Positions 19,411-30,326 of a stretch of DNA of 64,000 nt are shown piece after piece. The notes under the pieces were generated by a model. The model did not search any database and was not told the DNA's origin. It was given only the letters and a program-made list of their open reading frames with translations. Source of the DNA: Cinnamomum chago (taxonomy: Eukaryota; Streptophyta; Magnoliopsida; Laurales; Lauraceae); contig CP142458.1 in assembly GCA_038049695.1 (NCBI GenBank), positions 40,827,501-40,891,500 on the forward strand. The letters are read 5' to 3'. The position numbers and the translations under genes were made by a program. The stretch's first letter is position 1, and every line of letters begins with the position of its first letter.

Positions 19411-20703
19411 ACATTGAAAAAACCGAGCATAGAGCTCCTTCCAGTTCGGCAAGTCTTGTGCACTGATCTCAGTCCGAGCTGGATGGACCCGATCATAACA
19501 TTCTTGAGAGAAGATAAGCTCCCCGAAGACAAGAATGAAGCTCATAAGGTCAGGATGAAAGCGGCTCACTTTTGGCTATCCCCAGACGAAAAGCTCTACA
19601 GAAAATCCTACTCAGGGCCATATCTCCAGTGTGTTCACCCAAGCAAGGTGGAAGACTTCCTCTTTGAAATTCACGAAGGTATCTGTGAAAGCCACATCGG
19701 AGGAAGGTCACTGGCGTACAGAGCTATTAGCCAGGGCTATTGGTGGCCCTACATGCAGAAAGATGCCCAGCTCTATGCCAGAAAATGCGAAAAGTGTCAG
19801 AAGCTCTCCCACTCCCTGCACCAGCCACCTCGGGACCTGAGTCCTCTCTCCAGTCCATGGCCCTTTGCCCAGTGGGGACTGGACATCGTGGGTCCTCTTC
19901 ACCGAACTCCAGGAAACAAAAGATGGTTGATGGTGGGTACTGATTACTTCACAAAATGGATAGAGGCAGAGGCCTTATCCTCCATCACCGAGCATGACAC
20001 AAAGAATTTTGTGTGGAAAAACATCGTCACAAGGTTCGGGATACCCAGAGCTCTGGTCTCAGACAACGGGACCCAATTCGATTCAAACTTCTTCAAAAGC
20101 TTCTGCCAGGAGCTCGGTATCAGGAACCTCTATGCGGCTCCGGCCTACCCATAGAGCAACGGGCAAGCAGAGGTCTCAAACAAAGTGGTCTTGAACGGAC
20201 TTAAGAAAAGACTTGATAAGTCTAAAGGCAGGTGAGTGGAAGAATTGCCAAGTGTTCTTTGGGCGTACAGAACCACCCCGAGGCGATCCACTTCGGCAAC
20301 CCCTTTTTCATTGGCCTACGGGATGGAAGCTGTAATCCCTCTCGAAGTCGGCCTCCCGACCTTCGATCAGGGGCAGAATGAGGTAAACCTCGCCAGAGAG
20401 CTCGACCTGGCCAAGGAACGAAGGGAAGCGGCATCCGTGCGTCTGGCCTCTTATCAACAGCAGCTATCCAGAGGATACAATCAGAGGGTCAAAGAAAGAA
20501 GATTCTCAGTTGGAGAACTAGTCTTAAAAAAAGCGCTTCCAGCAGATAAAGATCCTAACGAAGGCAAACTCACACCAAACTGGCTCGGCCCCTTCAAGGT
20601 GGTCTCGGTCTCAGGGAGGTCGGCCTACAGACTTGAGGGGTTGGATGGCAAAGAATTGCCACGACCATGGAATGCTGCGCACCTCAAGAAGTATTACTTC
20701 TAG
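19411..20703 (+). pseudogene. Integrase
   Basis: An HHCC zinc region (HEGICESHIGGRSLAYR... CEKCQK) leads to the catalytic core: LDIVGP (Asp), LVSDNGTQF (Asp) and SNGQAEVSNK (Glu). TAG at 20152 and TGA at 20233 interrupt the core; the positions are Gln and Trp in related integrases. The C-terminal part ends GPFKVVSV...RPWNAAHLKKYYF at 20703 without a chromodomain, which separates this lineage from chromoviruses. In an active element it would insert the cDNA. Confidence 0.92.
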
Positions 20704-20780
20704 TTGTACTCAAAATGATAAATCAATAAAGAATGATCTTTTGGAAGAAATCTGCCTTATGTCTTTCGAATTATAAGCAA

Positions 20781-21035
20781 GGCTTCGGCCCCCACGCCAG
20801 CCTCTTTGAGTCCGGTAAGAGGACCAAATCCCCAAGGTTTCAGCCCCCGCGCCAGCCTCTTTGAGTTCGGTCAAAGGACCAACTCCCCAAGGTTTCGGCC
20901 CCTGCGCCAGCCTCTTTGAGTTCGGTCAGAGGACCAACCCCCCAAGGCTTCGGCCCCCGCGCCAGCCTCTTTGAGTTCGGTCACAGGGCCAACTCCCCAA
21001 GGCTCCGGCCCTCCTTCTTTGAAATCGGCCACAGG
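20781..21035. repeat. 55 bp tandem repeat, five copies
   Basis: GGCTTCGGCCCCC(A/G)CGCCAG-type units start at 20781, 20836, 20891, 20946 and 21001, exactly 55 bp apart, with CCTCTTTGAGTTCGGTC in the middle. The fifth is partial. They lie between the end of pol and the tail of the antisense gene; tandem repeats in this untranslated zone are common in Tat elements. From here to about 21598 no gene is visible. Confidence 0.9.
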
Positions 21036-21598
21036 GCCAGGACTTCGCTCCTCACAGCAGTCTCAGACGAAGGGCCATCCCCTCGGGACACAAACAGGGC
21101 CAACTATCCAAAGTCGCGGAACTCGGTCTGCCTGTAAGCTCAGTTCAGACCCCTCGGATCATCAAAGATAAGGGCACGACCCCGGCTCTCCAGCAACAAG
21201 GCCGCATCTCAGGGTGTAGGTCCAAACTAACTACAGTTTATTCCTAAGGTCCTTCCCTCAGGAGCGTGTCATTGAAGCCCAGCCACCGGTCAAGGGGCAA
21301 CGTGACCTGCCATCAAACTCACCGACCTAGGCTGCTTGGGAAATTCAAAAACAAAAAGGGTTCGTTTTCATCCAGTATCCAGAGACTGGAAGGTTGGTTA
21401 GAGCCCGGCGTGGTCATATTCTTGCATCAGAGCATCCACACACCATTGCAAAAGAAAAGATAAGGATAAGAGGGAATGAAAGAGACAACAGATTCGAAGG
21501 AAGTTATTATTTTTTTCATTAATCAGAGAAAGTAATTACAAGGCTTTGAATATTTCGAAAAGAAAAATTACATCAAAGAAGAGCTAATTCCTAGAATT

Positions 21599-24006
21599 CT
21601 ATTTCTTGGGCGCCACATCTGTGTTCTTTGGCTCTGAAGGAGCGGACGAGGCAGGGGCGCCAGGAGCCTCGGATGGAGGAGCCATAGGGGGAGCCTGGGC
21701 CGTTTCGACCTCGGCATGGATCGGAGCCGGAGGAGGTGCGCCTGGGGCTTCGGGAGGGGCCTCAGGAGGGTCGGAGCCAGGATCTGACTCCGGGTTCGGT
21801 GTTGCAGATTGGAACTTAGGAAGGTTCGCGTATATGGGGTCATCCTCGGCAACCCCATATACGTGAAGGGCCTCTCTGCACCCCATTTCGTACAGCACCG
21901 GACTCAGATTCGTGAGTCCTCCGATGCCCAGTCCACCCCATCTTGGTAAGCTTTTGCGACTTGGGCTCGCAGGGTGGACTCGACATCGGCCCGCTCTTTC
22001 CTGGAGGCCTCGAGCTCGGCCTGCTTCCCAGCCAATTCATTTTGCATCTTGGCGAGCTCAGCCTCCAGTTGGCTCGCCCTCCTCGCCTTGTCATCAACAG
22101 CGCCCTTCAAATGTTTATTCTCGCCCCGCAACTTAATGATCTCGGTCTTCGTCGCCTGTTGTTCCGTTGCGTATTGGGCGAGCTTCTCCTCTGACTTCTT
22201 TATTTTCGCCGCGCTGGCCTCCAGCGCATCCCCCATTTTCTTCTTCTCCTTCTCCATCTCGATGACCTGAGCAGCTGTTTCCGCCCGTCTCTCCATTATT
22301 ATTTGGAGCCTCTGTACATTTTGCAGAAGGATAAAAAGAGTATGGGAGTCAAATCAGACAACCAAGAGGCAGAAATTCAAAGGCAGGAGAAGGGAAATCA
22401 CCTCAAGCGACGCCCTCATTGTCGCATGGAGCAGGCCCATTGTCCCGAATTTTTTATGCCTCTCCATATCCACGGGGAGGGCACATCCCCGGGCAAGGGC
22501 CACGACCGACTCCCAGCTGCTCCCCATCCGATCCTTCATGGTCATGGGCTGGTTGGGGTTGAGGTCGAAGTTGGGCCTCCAGGGCGCCGGCTTGTGAGGT
22601 CGGGCCTGCGGGGTCGTTTCCTGGAGCCTCTCTTCCGTGCCCCCCACACGGGGCCTCTTCTCAGGAGGGGGCCCCTCGCCCTCCCTTTCGGCCTCCGCGG
22701 TCTGAGGCCGGGTCTCCTTTGGCGGCGGAGGCGGCAGAGCCTCCTTCTCGGCCTCCACCACTCGCGGCCTGCTATCCTTGAGCGGACGAGGCTCCTTGGG
22801 CAGCCGGATGTCCCTGGAGGGCTCCTCCGACCTCCCCCTCTTGGCTTTGGCCGAGGAGGCCCCTGCTGCTCCCGACGCTGTTCCCAACGAGCCGGAGGAA
22901 GCACTAGCTGCGGAGCCCGGGGCAGCGCCTGGCCCCTTGGGGGCACGCTTGGAGGCGGGGGGAGCTCGGCCCCCGAGGATCATAGCCCCCAGATTCTTCA
23001 AAGGGGGACGTTGTCCATCCATCTCCTCCTCTTCTTGATCTCGGGAGGGGGGGCTGTCTGCGATAATGATCGGGCCTTGGGACTCCGAGGCTTGGCCGCT
23101 GGTCTCGGTAAGCGCAAGTACGATCTCCCCTATTGGCTCAAGGGGGACCTCGGCAATCTTCCTGGTGTAAGACTGGTACCGCGGCTTGTACCCGAGCAGA
23201 GAGAAGGCAGCTCGATCGTGGTGACCGTGGTAGCGATAAATCTTCTCTAACCACCCGTAGTTTCTCTTCCACTTGTTGAAGCTGGCCTCTCTCCTCCTTC
23301 GCTGGATACCTGCGCAGAGAACGACAGGGGCGTCAGCTCGGCATAAGGACGAGCAAAAACGACACGAATAAACCTAGGAGGGCAGGTGTTTACTGGGAGG
23401 GGTTCCAGGTTTCCGTGGGACCTGGATTCTCCGCCCCTTTTCGGTCTCGGTCCCCCTGAACTCCCAGTTTCCCGAGACTAGTATCCGATCATCTCCAGCA
23501 TATTTGCTCGAGTCTTCCAGGGCGTTCACCAGGGGCCGACGCTTGGCCTTCACTCGGAGATAATAGGAGTCCTCACCCCCCGCGGCCTTGCAGATGTCAT
23601 AGACATCCTCTATATCATGCACGCCAAGGCCGATGTCGAGTATCCAGTTCAGCTCCGCCACGCCCATGATGATCTTAAAACCATTTGGCATCAACTGGAA
23701 AGGGCAGATCCGCCACGCACTGAGGCAGGACCGGAGAAGCGGATGAATGGGAAACCTGACTCCCCCTTCGCACACCGACAACAGGGGGAAGGGCATCCAG
23801 TCCTTATACCGACTGAGGCCGTCAGTGAGGCCCCCGAGGTCATCAGGCTTCACCAGGACGTCGACAGGGATCTTGTGCGACGCCCTAAAAGCTTCCAGGG
23901 CTGCCGGACCCTCTAACCAGTGGCTATATATCCCCATATTCTTAAAACTAAAGGGGTGGAAAGCAATTGAAAAGGAGAGAAAAATGAAAAAACCCCAAGG
24001 GACCAA
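21599..24006 (-). CDS. Antisense ORF of Tat/Retand element, three exons, gypsy-type "transposase" domain
   Basis: Exon 1 (24006-23394) holds the domain known in Pfam as putative gypsy-type transposon (Transposase_28-like): WLEGPAALEAF, PFPLLSVCEGGVRFPIHPLL, CPFQLMPNGFKIIMGVAELN. Intron 1 is 23393-23310 (GTAAAC to GCGCAG, 84 bp). Exon 2 (23309-22402) begins IQRRRREASFNKWKRNYGW and continues into a Pro/Ala/Arg/Lys-rich low-complexity part. Intron 2 is 22401-22312 (GTGATT to GTACAG, 90 bp). Exon 3 (from 22311) is a strong coiled coil (EKEKKKMGDALEASAAKIKK and onward). The frame is open across both junctions for more than 630 codons and stops at 21904; a one-base shift near 21930 would join the tail 21898-21599 (YEMGCREALHVYG, then Pro/Ala-rich). 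The function is unknown. The start codon is uncertain: 24006, or an internal ATG near 23937. Confidence 0.75.
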
Positions 24007-24255
24007 AACCCTCTAAAACAAAGAGAAGAAGAGGTACAAGGAAGAAGCAAAGACAGAGAATGGAACTCACAGAGAGGACGGGGAAGATTGCAGAAGGCGA
24101 AAAAGCGAGGAATGGGGAAGAAGAAAGAAGTCCTCGATTTCGGTTGGTCTCTGTCTTTAGCAGATGCGCACCAGAACACCTTCAGCAGGATCTCCTTCAG
24201 GCGACTCCTTCAGGCGAAAGCAAAAGTAAGAGCAGAAAGGGAAAGGGGCGTTCCC

Positions 24256-24263
24256 ATTTTATA
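24256..24263 (-). promoter_or_regulatory. Candidate TATA box for the antisense gene
   Basis: The - strand reads CTATAAAATGG, about 250 bases before the first ATG of the antisense ORF. It suggests an antisense promoter internal to the element, separate from the LTR. Position and sequence only. Confidence 0.45.
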
Positions 24264-24393
24264 GAGGGACGCCCCTCTTGATTTTCTCGCCACGCATCGC
24301 TTCGATCCCGGTGAACAGCCAGACGAAGGGCTCCACGTGGCAGCGACGGTCCACCTCTCACCACGCCTCTGGTACAGCATTTATCACCTCGGG

Positions 24394-27202
24394 TGTCGCG
24401 ACCTCAGAACGGATCCCAGGCCCGCGACGTTGGTGTTACATTATTTTCCCACAGGTTCCCGCAGTGAGGATTCCCAAAGACACGCGGAATCTTGACTCAC
24501 ACGATCAAGTATGCGGAAGCGTGTAGCAAAACACAACAAGATGAGCGCCAATAAAATATTTAAGTGCCATGACAAATAGTAACAAGACATAGTATCAAAG
24601 AAAGAAGTTAAACCTGGCATTCCCAACATAGTTCAAGTTATAAGACTAACACGAAAGTAAGTTAAGTTCTGTTACAACTCAATAAGAGGCCAACAGAGGC
24701 CAATACAATTATCAAAATAACAAAAGAAACCCCAAGGTAAAATGTTGCAAAACTCAAGAAACCCGCCTGACGTCTAAATGACATCGTCAGGCTGCCACTC
24801 TCTCACAGGGGTTGGCTCACAAGCCTCCTCCTGACGCTCCTCCTCAAAGGTAACGTCTCCTGCACCTGGGTACCAACAAACAAGGGTCAAACACGACGGT
24901 TTGGCAGGAAATCAATTTAGGTACAAGCATGGAAAAATAACGTTTTAGAAAAACATGTAAGCAATACTTGATTTGAAATACCACGATAGCTGAGATACAT
25001 TTGCAGAATATTTAAGCCAGTTGAGATTCTAAAACAAACTAGCATGAGTACATAATATATCATGAATAGTTATCATCCACAAAGAGCCCATCCTTTCTCT
25101 ATCATTTATATAATGAAAAGAGCAAGCACACACGACAAGCACGATATACATAATATAATCATGACATGATTTCCCACAAAGACAGGAATTCCGGCCGCGG
25201 AACCGGACACGCACGATGTGTAATAAATACACGACCAGTCTGCAGACAGTCCACATGTTTAAGGACCCCTAGACAGTGGATCAAACTGAAAGGGCAGTGC
25301 AAGCTCAGTGGTGTTTACTTAATTCATGAATGCACCAAACACGCGAAATACTATCAAAACACGTCGAGATAAAAGGGGGAAGTCACTTATCAAAACACGA
25401 TGAACACGACTAACAAAGGCCTAATTAATATGCATAACACACTTAGGAAGTGATCCCCTTTTTCTTGAAACAATTCTTCAAAACAAGCTTATACTTGAAA
25501 ACCAAAACTAGTACACAATGGTACTTATCGCACCAAAACGGAATTCGAACACGAAATCTAGCAAGCATGTGTTAAGGCTGCTAATTGACCTTTGTGTAAT
25601 TGGGACCCCAAATGTCGGAATATACAAGAATTGGTGTCCCCGAAGTTGGGTTGCATTTCGAAGTTCCATTTACACAATGTCAAGTCAAAACCCTTAACAT
25701 AGTCTAGTTTTTCAACCTTCAAGGAAATACAGAAATGAGATAAATCTTCTTCCTGAGTCTGCTCGAGCGAACTTTATAAGGCGATGACACTTCGCTTGAG
25801 CGAGACAGTTCGTTCGAGCGGATATAAGGTGCGCTCGAACGGACAGCTCTCTGTCTTGTTCCAGATTATACAGAGGGCAGTTCGCTCGAACGGTCCATAG
25901 GGTCGCTCGAGCGGACAGCTCTCTGTCTGCGCTCGGACCAAACAGAGGCTTGGTCACTCGAGCGGACTGGCGTCTGCCTGAGCTCGCAGAGTGCAGAAAC
26001 TACCTTTCTCTTACACATCTTCCACTACATTCTTCTCCTTCTTCCCATCCATCAATCACATACATTCCCTAGAGCCTTCATGCTCACCAAGGGTTCATTT
26101 TTCACAATTTCAAGCATCCAAATCCAATGAAAACATTGTCATGAAGCTTGTAAACAAATCAAATGCATAATTTCTAAAATAACAATGGAATCAAAATACA
26201 TATGCACATTGAACCTATAAAGATTACTTGCCTTGCCCAAATGCTAAACACTCCTCTTCAAGCACTCTACTCAAAGCTAAGCCCACACTACAAAGAAACC
26301 CAAGGAAAACCATTCAACTCCAAACAAGGGAAAACAAAGAACCCATCTTCACAAAAAGGGTTTTCAAATGAAAAACAAGATCTTAAGGAACCAAAATAAC
26401 TCCATGAAAATTATGGGTTGAAACTCTTACCTAACAATGGTTAAACAAGAAGAGGTGAAGAGGAAGAAGAGCTTGTCTCAAAAGAACTCCAAGAAACTTG
26501 TATGGATAGAGAGCTTGCAAGGAGAGGAAGAAGATGATGATTTTGGAATTCTTGTTGGAGCTCTCTAGCTAAAGCATGCAAGAGGAAATGAAGAGGAAGA
26601 GAAAAAGGGTTTTCCTTGCCCTAGGTTTAGAAATTGCAGGAATTTGGGTTTTAGAATGAAAAGAGTAAAGAGGGGAAAGAGATGAGTTAACTTAAGGCAC
26701 TTGCAAGTGAGGCCCAAATGTCTTGAACTTGAAATGACCAAAACGCGATCTTATGGGCCTCGGATGACTTCGACGAAGAAGGATAAAACGATTGTCGAAA
26801 TATCTAGTTTCTAAAAAATATACTTTTGACATGGTTTTGGGATCTCGAAAATTGTGTCCAGGTTTGTGCATAAAAGACAATTTTATCCTCTTTGGGCCAA
26901 AACATGGGTTTTTGGGCTTCAAACATGAATGAGCTTAAGACGAAAGTTGTAACACATAGAAAAATCATTCAAATGAAATCACAATCGCAATCACACGGAA
27001 AACGATACGATCTTCCCAAGCTTACACGTGCACTTAGGCCTTCCTGAGTGTGTCTGACTAGTACCACACGTTCTCAAAAATCCCCAAAGCTATGTCCAAG
27101 ACTAAAACTCATTACTTCTAACCCAAAGACCACTAAACCCACTTAGGACTAAACACATACTAATCGCACACTAATCGGATTGGTCTGGGTAGGGGTCTAA
27201 CA
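24394..27202 (-). mobile_element. Solo LTR, Ty3/gypsy chromovirus (Tekay/Del-like) type, nested
   Basis: 2809 bp, starting TGTCGCGACC and ending GTCTAACA on +, with exact TSD TCGGG at 24389-24393 and 27203-27207. Read on - it starts TGTTAGACCCC and ends GTCGCGACA, like long chromovirus LTRs that finish in (C/T)GTGACA before the primer site; TATAAAG on - at 25780-25774 fits that sense. No internal region is present. It sits in the 3' untranslated zone of the Tat element, so it is younger than that element. The family assignment is by end motifs only. Confidence 0.85.
25760..25964 (-). promoter_or_regulatory. Palindrome cluster upstream of the LTR TATA box
   Basis: Seven versions of CGCTCGAGCG (allowing one or two changes) start at about 25760, 25793, 25811, 25832, 25883, 25904 and 25955; spacings of 18-21 and 51 bp recur. 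CAGCTCTCTGTC blocks accompany two of them. Six of the seven lie upstream of the TATAAAG (25780-25774) on the - strand. Confidence 0.45.
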
Positions 27203-27390
27203 TCGGGCATACGGTCCGACGCCCACGTGCCTATCTTCACAAAACAATCATGACGCCCTATTTATTGCCTAGGGCAAACGAAGGGGCACCATAATGAGGA
27301 TCGCACGCCGTAGGATACGATTGGACAGGGCCAACCCTTCCGATCAGAACTTAGCTCCCGACCTCGGGAAGAGCCAAAGAGGTCGAGAGC

Positions 27391-27401
27391 TAGGGGGCAA
27401 T
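27391..27401 (+). promoter_or_regulatory. Polypurine tract region before 3' LTR
   Basis: GAGAGCTAGGGGGCAAT directly precedes the 3' LTR; the purine run is short and interrupted, so this is the likely but not textbook plus-strand primer. 27208-27390 is untranslated element DNA. Confidence 0.5.
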
Positions 27402-28071
27402 TGTATGGGGTCGTTTTGTAATCACGGATTTAGGTGGGGCCACTCCCCGATTTCGGATTATCCTTGGTCTCGGCACCGCCCAAGGCCGGCTGCAGCACCG
27501 TCTCGGAAAATCCATGGAACAAGTCTCGGTGGCCACGTCACGAGCTTCAACCTCGGTCTCGACCCCTGTCACTCAGCCATAAATGCAGTCATAAATGCAC
27601 TGTCGTGACTGGGAATGTGAACTGACAAACAGAGTGGGCGCCGGACCTAGATAAGAGGCACGCCTTATCTTAAGGTCATGTCCATAGGCAAGGGATGATG
27701 ATCCGATGGGACATTCCCTTTTTACCTACCCCCCCACTCAGGAGAAAAGAGTACAAACTGATGGGACTTCCGTCCTCTCCTGGGCACAGTCCGATTATGA
27801 CTCCCACGTCTATATGTAGTGCATGAAGGAGAACTACTAGGGTACGCACAATCTCTCCCTCACAGGGTTTTTTCCTTCTCCATTTTCCTTCAGTTCACAC
27901 ACTGACTTAAACATCGGAGTGCCTTCGGCTACATATAGCCAGGGGCTCTGACCTTTGTCTTCCCTTTCTCAGGTCATCGGAGGCTCGATCATCTCCCTTC
28001 ATCTTCCCAAGATCTCCAAATCAAGAGTTTAATCCTCTAATAACCAAGTCCGTAATTTTTAAGCACTTACA
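27402..28071 (+). repeat. 3' LTR of the Tat/Retand element
   Basis: Starts TGTATGGGGTCG, ends CACTTACA, and is followed by TSD GAGTC. Nearly identical to the 5' LTR. Confidence 0.95.
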
Positions 28072-28076
28072 GAGTC

Positions 28077-28882
28077 AATACAGGTCAGTTCGGGCTGACT
28101 CACATGAGTTGAGGGTCAATACGAGTCATTACAGTCAGTTAATGTTGACTCGCATGAGCTGCCGTTCAATGCAAGTCGGGTCAGTTTGACCCGCAGTGCA
28201 TGTGGAGATATTTGACCCGTTTTAAAAGGGATCGAATATGGGTTGGGCTCCAAACTGGGAACCCCCTTGTTAACCTGACCCGACCTGTCTGTTAGCCACC
28301 TGTAGTTCCATCCCATATAAAAGGCCTTGGAGTTGAACGTTTAATTCTCATACTGCATTGGTTTTTGGCAGTATGTTTATACTGTACTAGAACTGAGTAT
28401 GTGATTTGCTGTAACCCAGAAAACCTTGCTACTTTCAAGCTCAAGGAATACATTTTTGGCCTAAATTTTGAGTTACACAACAAGAGTCCAGATTTCAAAT
28501 AAACCAAAGTTAACAATGAGATTAATAGGGTCACATGTGGACCAATTGAGACTCAATTGTTCTTGCCATGTGTATTACTTAGTCAAACTTACTATGCAAT
28601 TGAATCAAATATTTTGTAGAATTTGGTTATTTGAACTAGCAAAGAAAATGATTTTGGACCTGTCTAATGGTGGCACCTTTTGTTGGACCAGAAATTGGCA
28701 TTTGCAGGCCTTAGTGATATTTTAGGGTTTTTTTTTTAATTAAAGTTTTAGGGCACGTGTGGATTTTCAATTAGCTCAATGCCTTTTATTTAGTAATCAA
28801 TAAAATAAACAATGATTCTTGTACAGACAACTGAAAGCATTGTTTGGAGCCCGCGAAATGGACCTTATAAAAAATGTGTAGT
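28077..28882. other. Intergenic, no gene seen
   Basis: Contains repeated GACTCGCATGAG / GACTCACATGAG and GGTCAGTTTGACCCG motifs (28090-28220), probably an old degraded repeat split by the gypsy insertion. No coding signal. Confidence 0.4.
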
Positions 28883-29187
28883 TAGGGATGTAAACGGGTC
28901 AGTTTCGGTCCAGGTCTGTTAATGAGAAGATGGAACCGAAACTTAAACATGTTCCATATATGGCACAGGTCCAAGTCTAAGTAGAGAATGATATCGAAAG
29001 AAAACCTAGTTTTTAAAAGGGATTCTCTAAAATTGAGATAATATGTTGGGTTATGGGTCCATGGGTCGAAACCAAGGTGGACCCAGACCCGTTTGTTTAT
29101 TGGGGCCTAAATAAGGACCCAAACCCGGTTTTTAACATGTCGGAAACTTCGGGTAATTGAAAAATCGGGAACCCATTTACATCCCTA
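28883..29187. mobile_element. hAT-like MITE
   Basis: 305 bp with terminal inverted repeats TAGGGATGTAAACGGGT and its near-perfect complement (one mismatch in 17). The flanking 8-mers TGTGTAGT and TGCATAGT match at six of eight positions, fitting an aged 8 bp hAT duplication. The interior has GGTCCAGG/GACCC motifs common in this MITE type. No coding capacity. Confidence 0.7.
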
Positions 29188-29260
29188 TGCATAGTGAACA
29201 ATAAACGATTTTTTTATCCACACATCTGCAAAAACCAGACCCATGAATTAACAGTAGCCA

Positions 29261-29439
29261 TGTAACCCACACTTAAATTGTTCGAGTGGTTAGTAAGTCC
29301 ATCAATGAGTAAGCTAGAGGTCCCCGCATCGAATTGTTTGGGGCCTTACCTAATACACAGTGCTAGTAAGTAGTATTGTATATTTGAGATTTTACCAATG
29401 ATCAAACGTAAGCGGTATGAAAAATAAAATAAAAAGAAA
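29261..29439 (+). mobile_element. SINE, copy 1
   Basis: About 170 bp resembling 42314-42499: both share AACCCACACTTAAA or TACCCACACTTAAA, TGTTCG(A/T)GTGGTTAG, AAGTCCA, GAGGTC, GGCCTTACC, GAT(T)TTACCAATGATC and an A-rich tail. TTCGAGTGGTTAG resembles a pol III A box. No clear TSD for this copy. Confidence 0.6.
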
Positions 29440-30326
29440 GAAAGAAAGGGTACCGTGCAGAAGTGCCATATGTGAAAGATACCCTCTATCTAAATGTGTA
29501 GGGGACACAATTGTACATGGCGAGCTTTGGCCTTGGTTTTTAGTCCAAAATGGACCACTTACCGCCATGTTTTGTGTACTACTAGGAGATTTCTTGGGCC
29601 AGGTCTCTGTGTTATTGTGTAATCATTTTATCTGCATATACTAGGTGTGTGGCTGTTATTGTAGACATGTTTTAGTATTTTGTTGCCCAAGATATTAATG
29701 TATAGATGTTTTGATTGGCTCTTGTGTAGCAGGTAACTGAATTGGGCTTTTCATGAGTGTTTGGGCCATGAATATGAACAAAAAATTTGACCCAAATAAA
29801 TATAATGGATTTACTATCACTACGTTGTGTCCCCTCAAATCCAAATATATAGAAGAATTCCTAGTACCATGGAATTTGATATTTGGCAGCTATTACCAAG
29901 GCCTATGAATGAATGGTTCAAATTGTTTCTCTGTGATAAGCCATTCGGGAGGAGGGACTCAGTGTCCTCCTGGACTGTCTCATAGTTAGTTTGGGCAAAA
30001 AATCACCCCAAGTTATCCTTAACATTGATTGAAGTGTTTTACCAAAAAAAAACACATTGATTGAAGTGGCCTAAAAGTTCAAAGGTTTTATAAGCTGCGT
30101 AATTTATTTTTTTTATCAAAATTCAACCCAACAGTGGCACATACATTGGATGAATGTCAAAAGTTGGGCTCTTTACCAACTTATGGGGAGGGAGGCTAGA
30201 CTATAAGTGAATGGATTGATCCCAGGTGGTCCATGTTGGATTAAAAGGGGCCCAACTAACTGATGAAACAGATGCTTGCCTAAAATAACATATAGATGGA
30301 TAGATGTGCCCTTAAATGAAATATTA
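29440..30326. other. Intergenic, no gene seen
   Basis: AT-rich; only short chance ORFs. Nothing supportable. Confidence 0.4.

Larger units (their letters stand above)
14084..28071 (+). mobile_element. Ty3/gypsy LTR retrotransposon, Tat/Retand type, complete but dead
   Basis: Two LTRs (14084-14769 and 27402-28071) enclose gag-pol on + and a spliced gene on - between pol and the 3' LTR. The 5 bp target duplication GAGTC is exact at 14079-14083 and 28072-28076. Two RNase H domains, no chromodomain and an extra antisense ORF before the 3' LTR are hallmarks of the Tat lineage. The element spans 13,988 bp, of which about 2.8 kb is a nested solo LTR (24394-27202). My hand comparison of the LTRs gives roughly 20 substitutions plus a 19-20 bp indel, near 3% divergence. 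Seven nonsense codons and three frameshifts break gag-pol. Confidence 0.95.

Noticed and set aside
22303-23250. 315-codon ORF on the + strand
   Set aside because: It is the shadow of exon 2 of the antisense gene; Gly/Arg/Leu-rich with no domain, while the - strand frame is spliced and matches a known family.
24432-27202. Alternative left edge of the nested solo LTR at a TGTTAC word
   Set aside because: The flanks give no duplication; starting at 24394 gives an exact TCGGG duplication.
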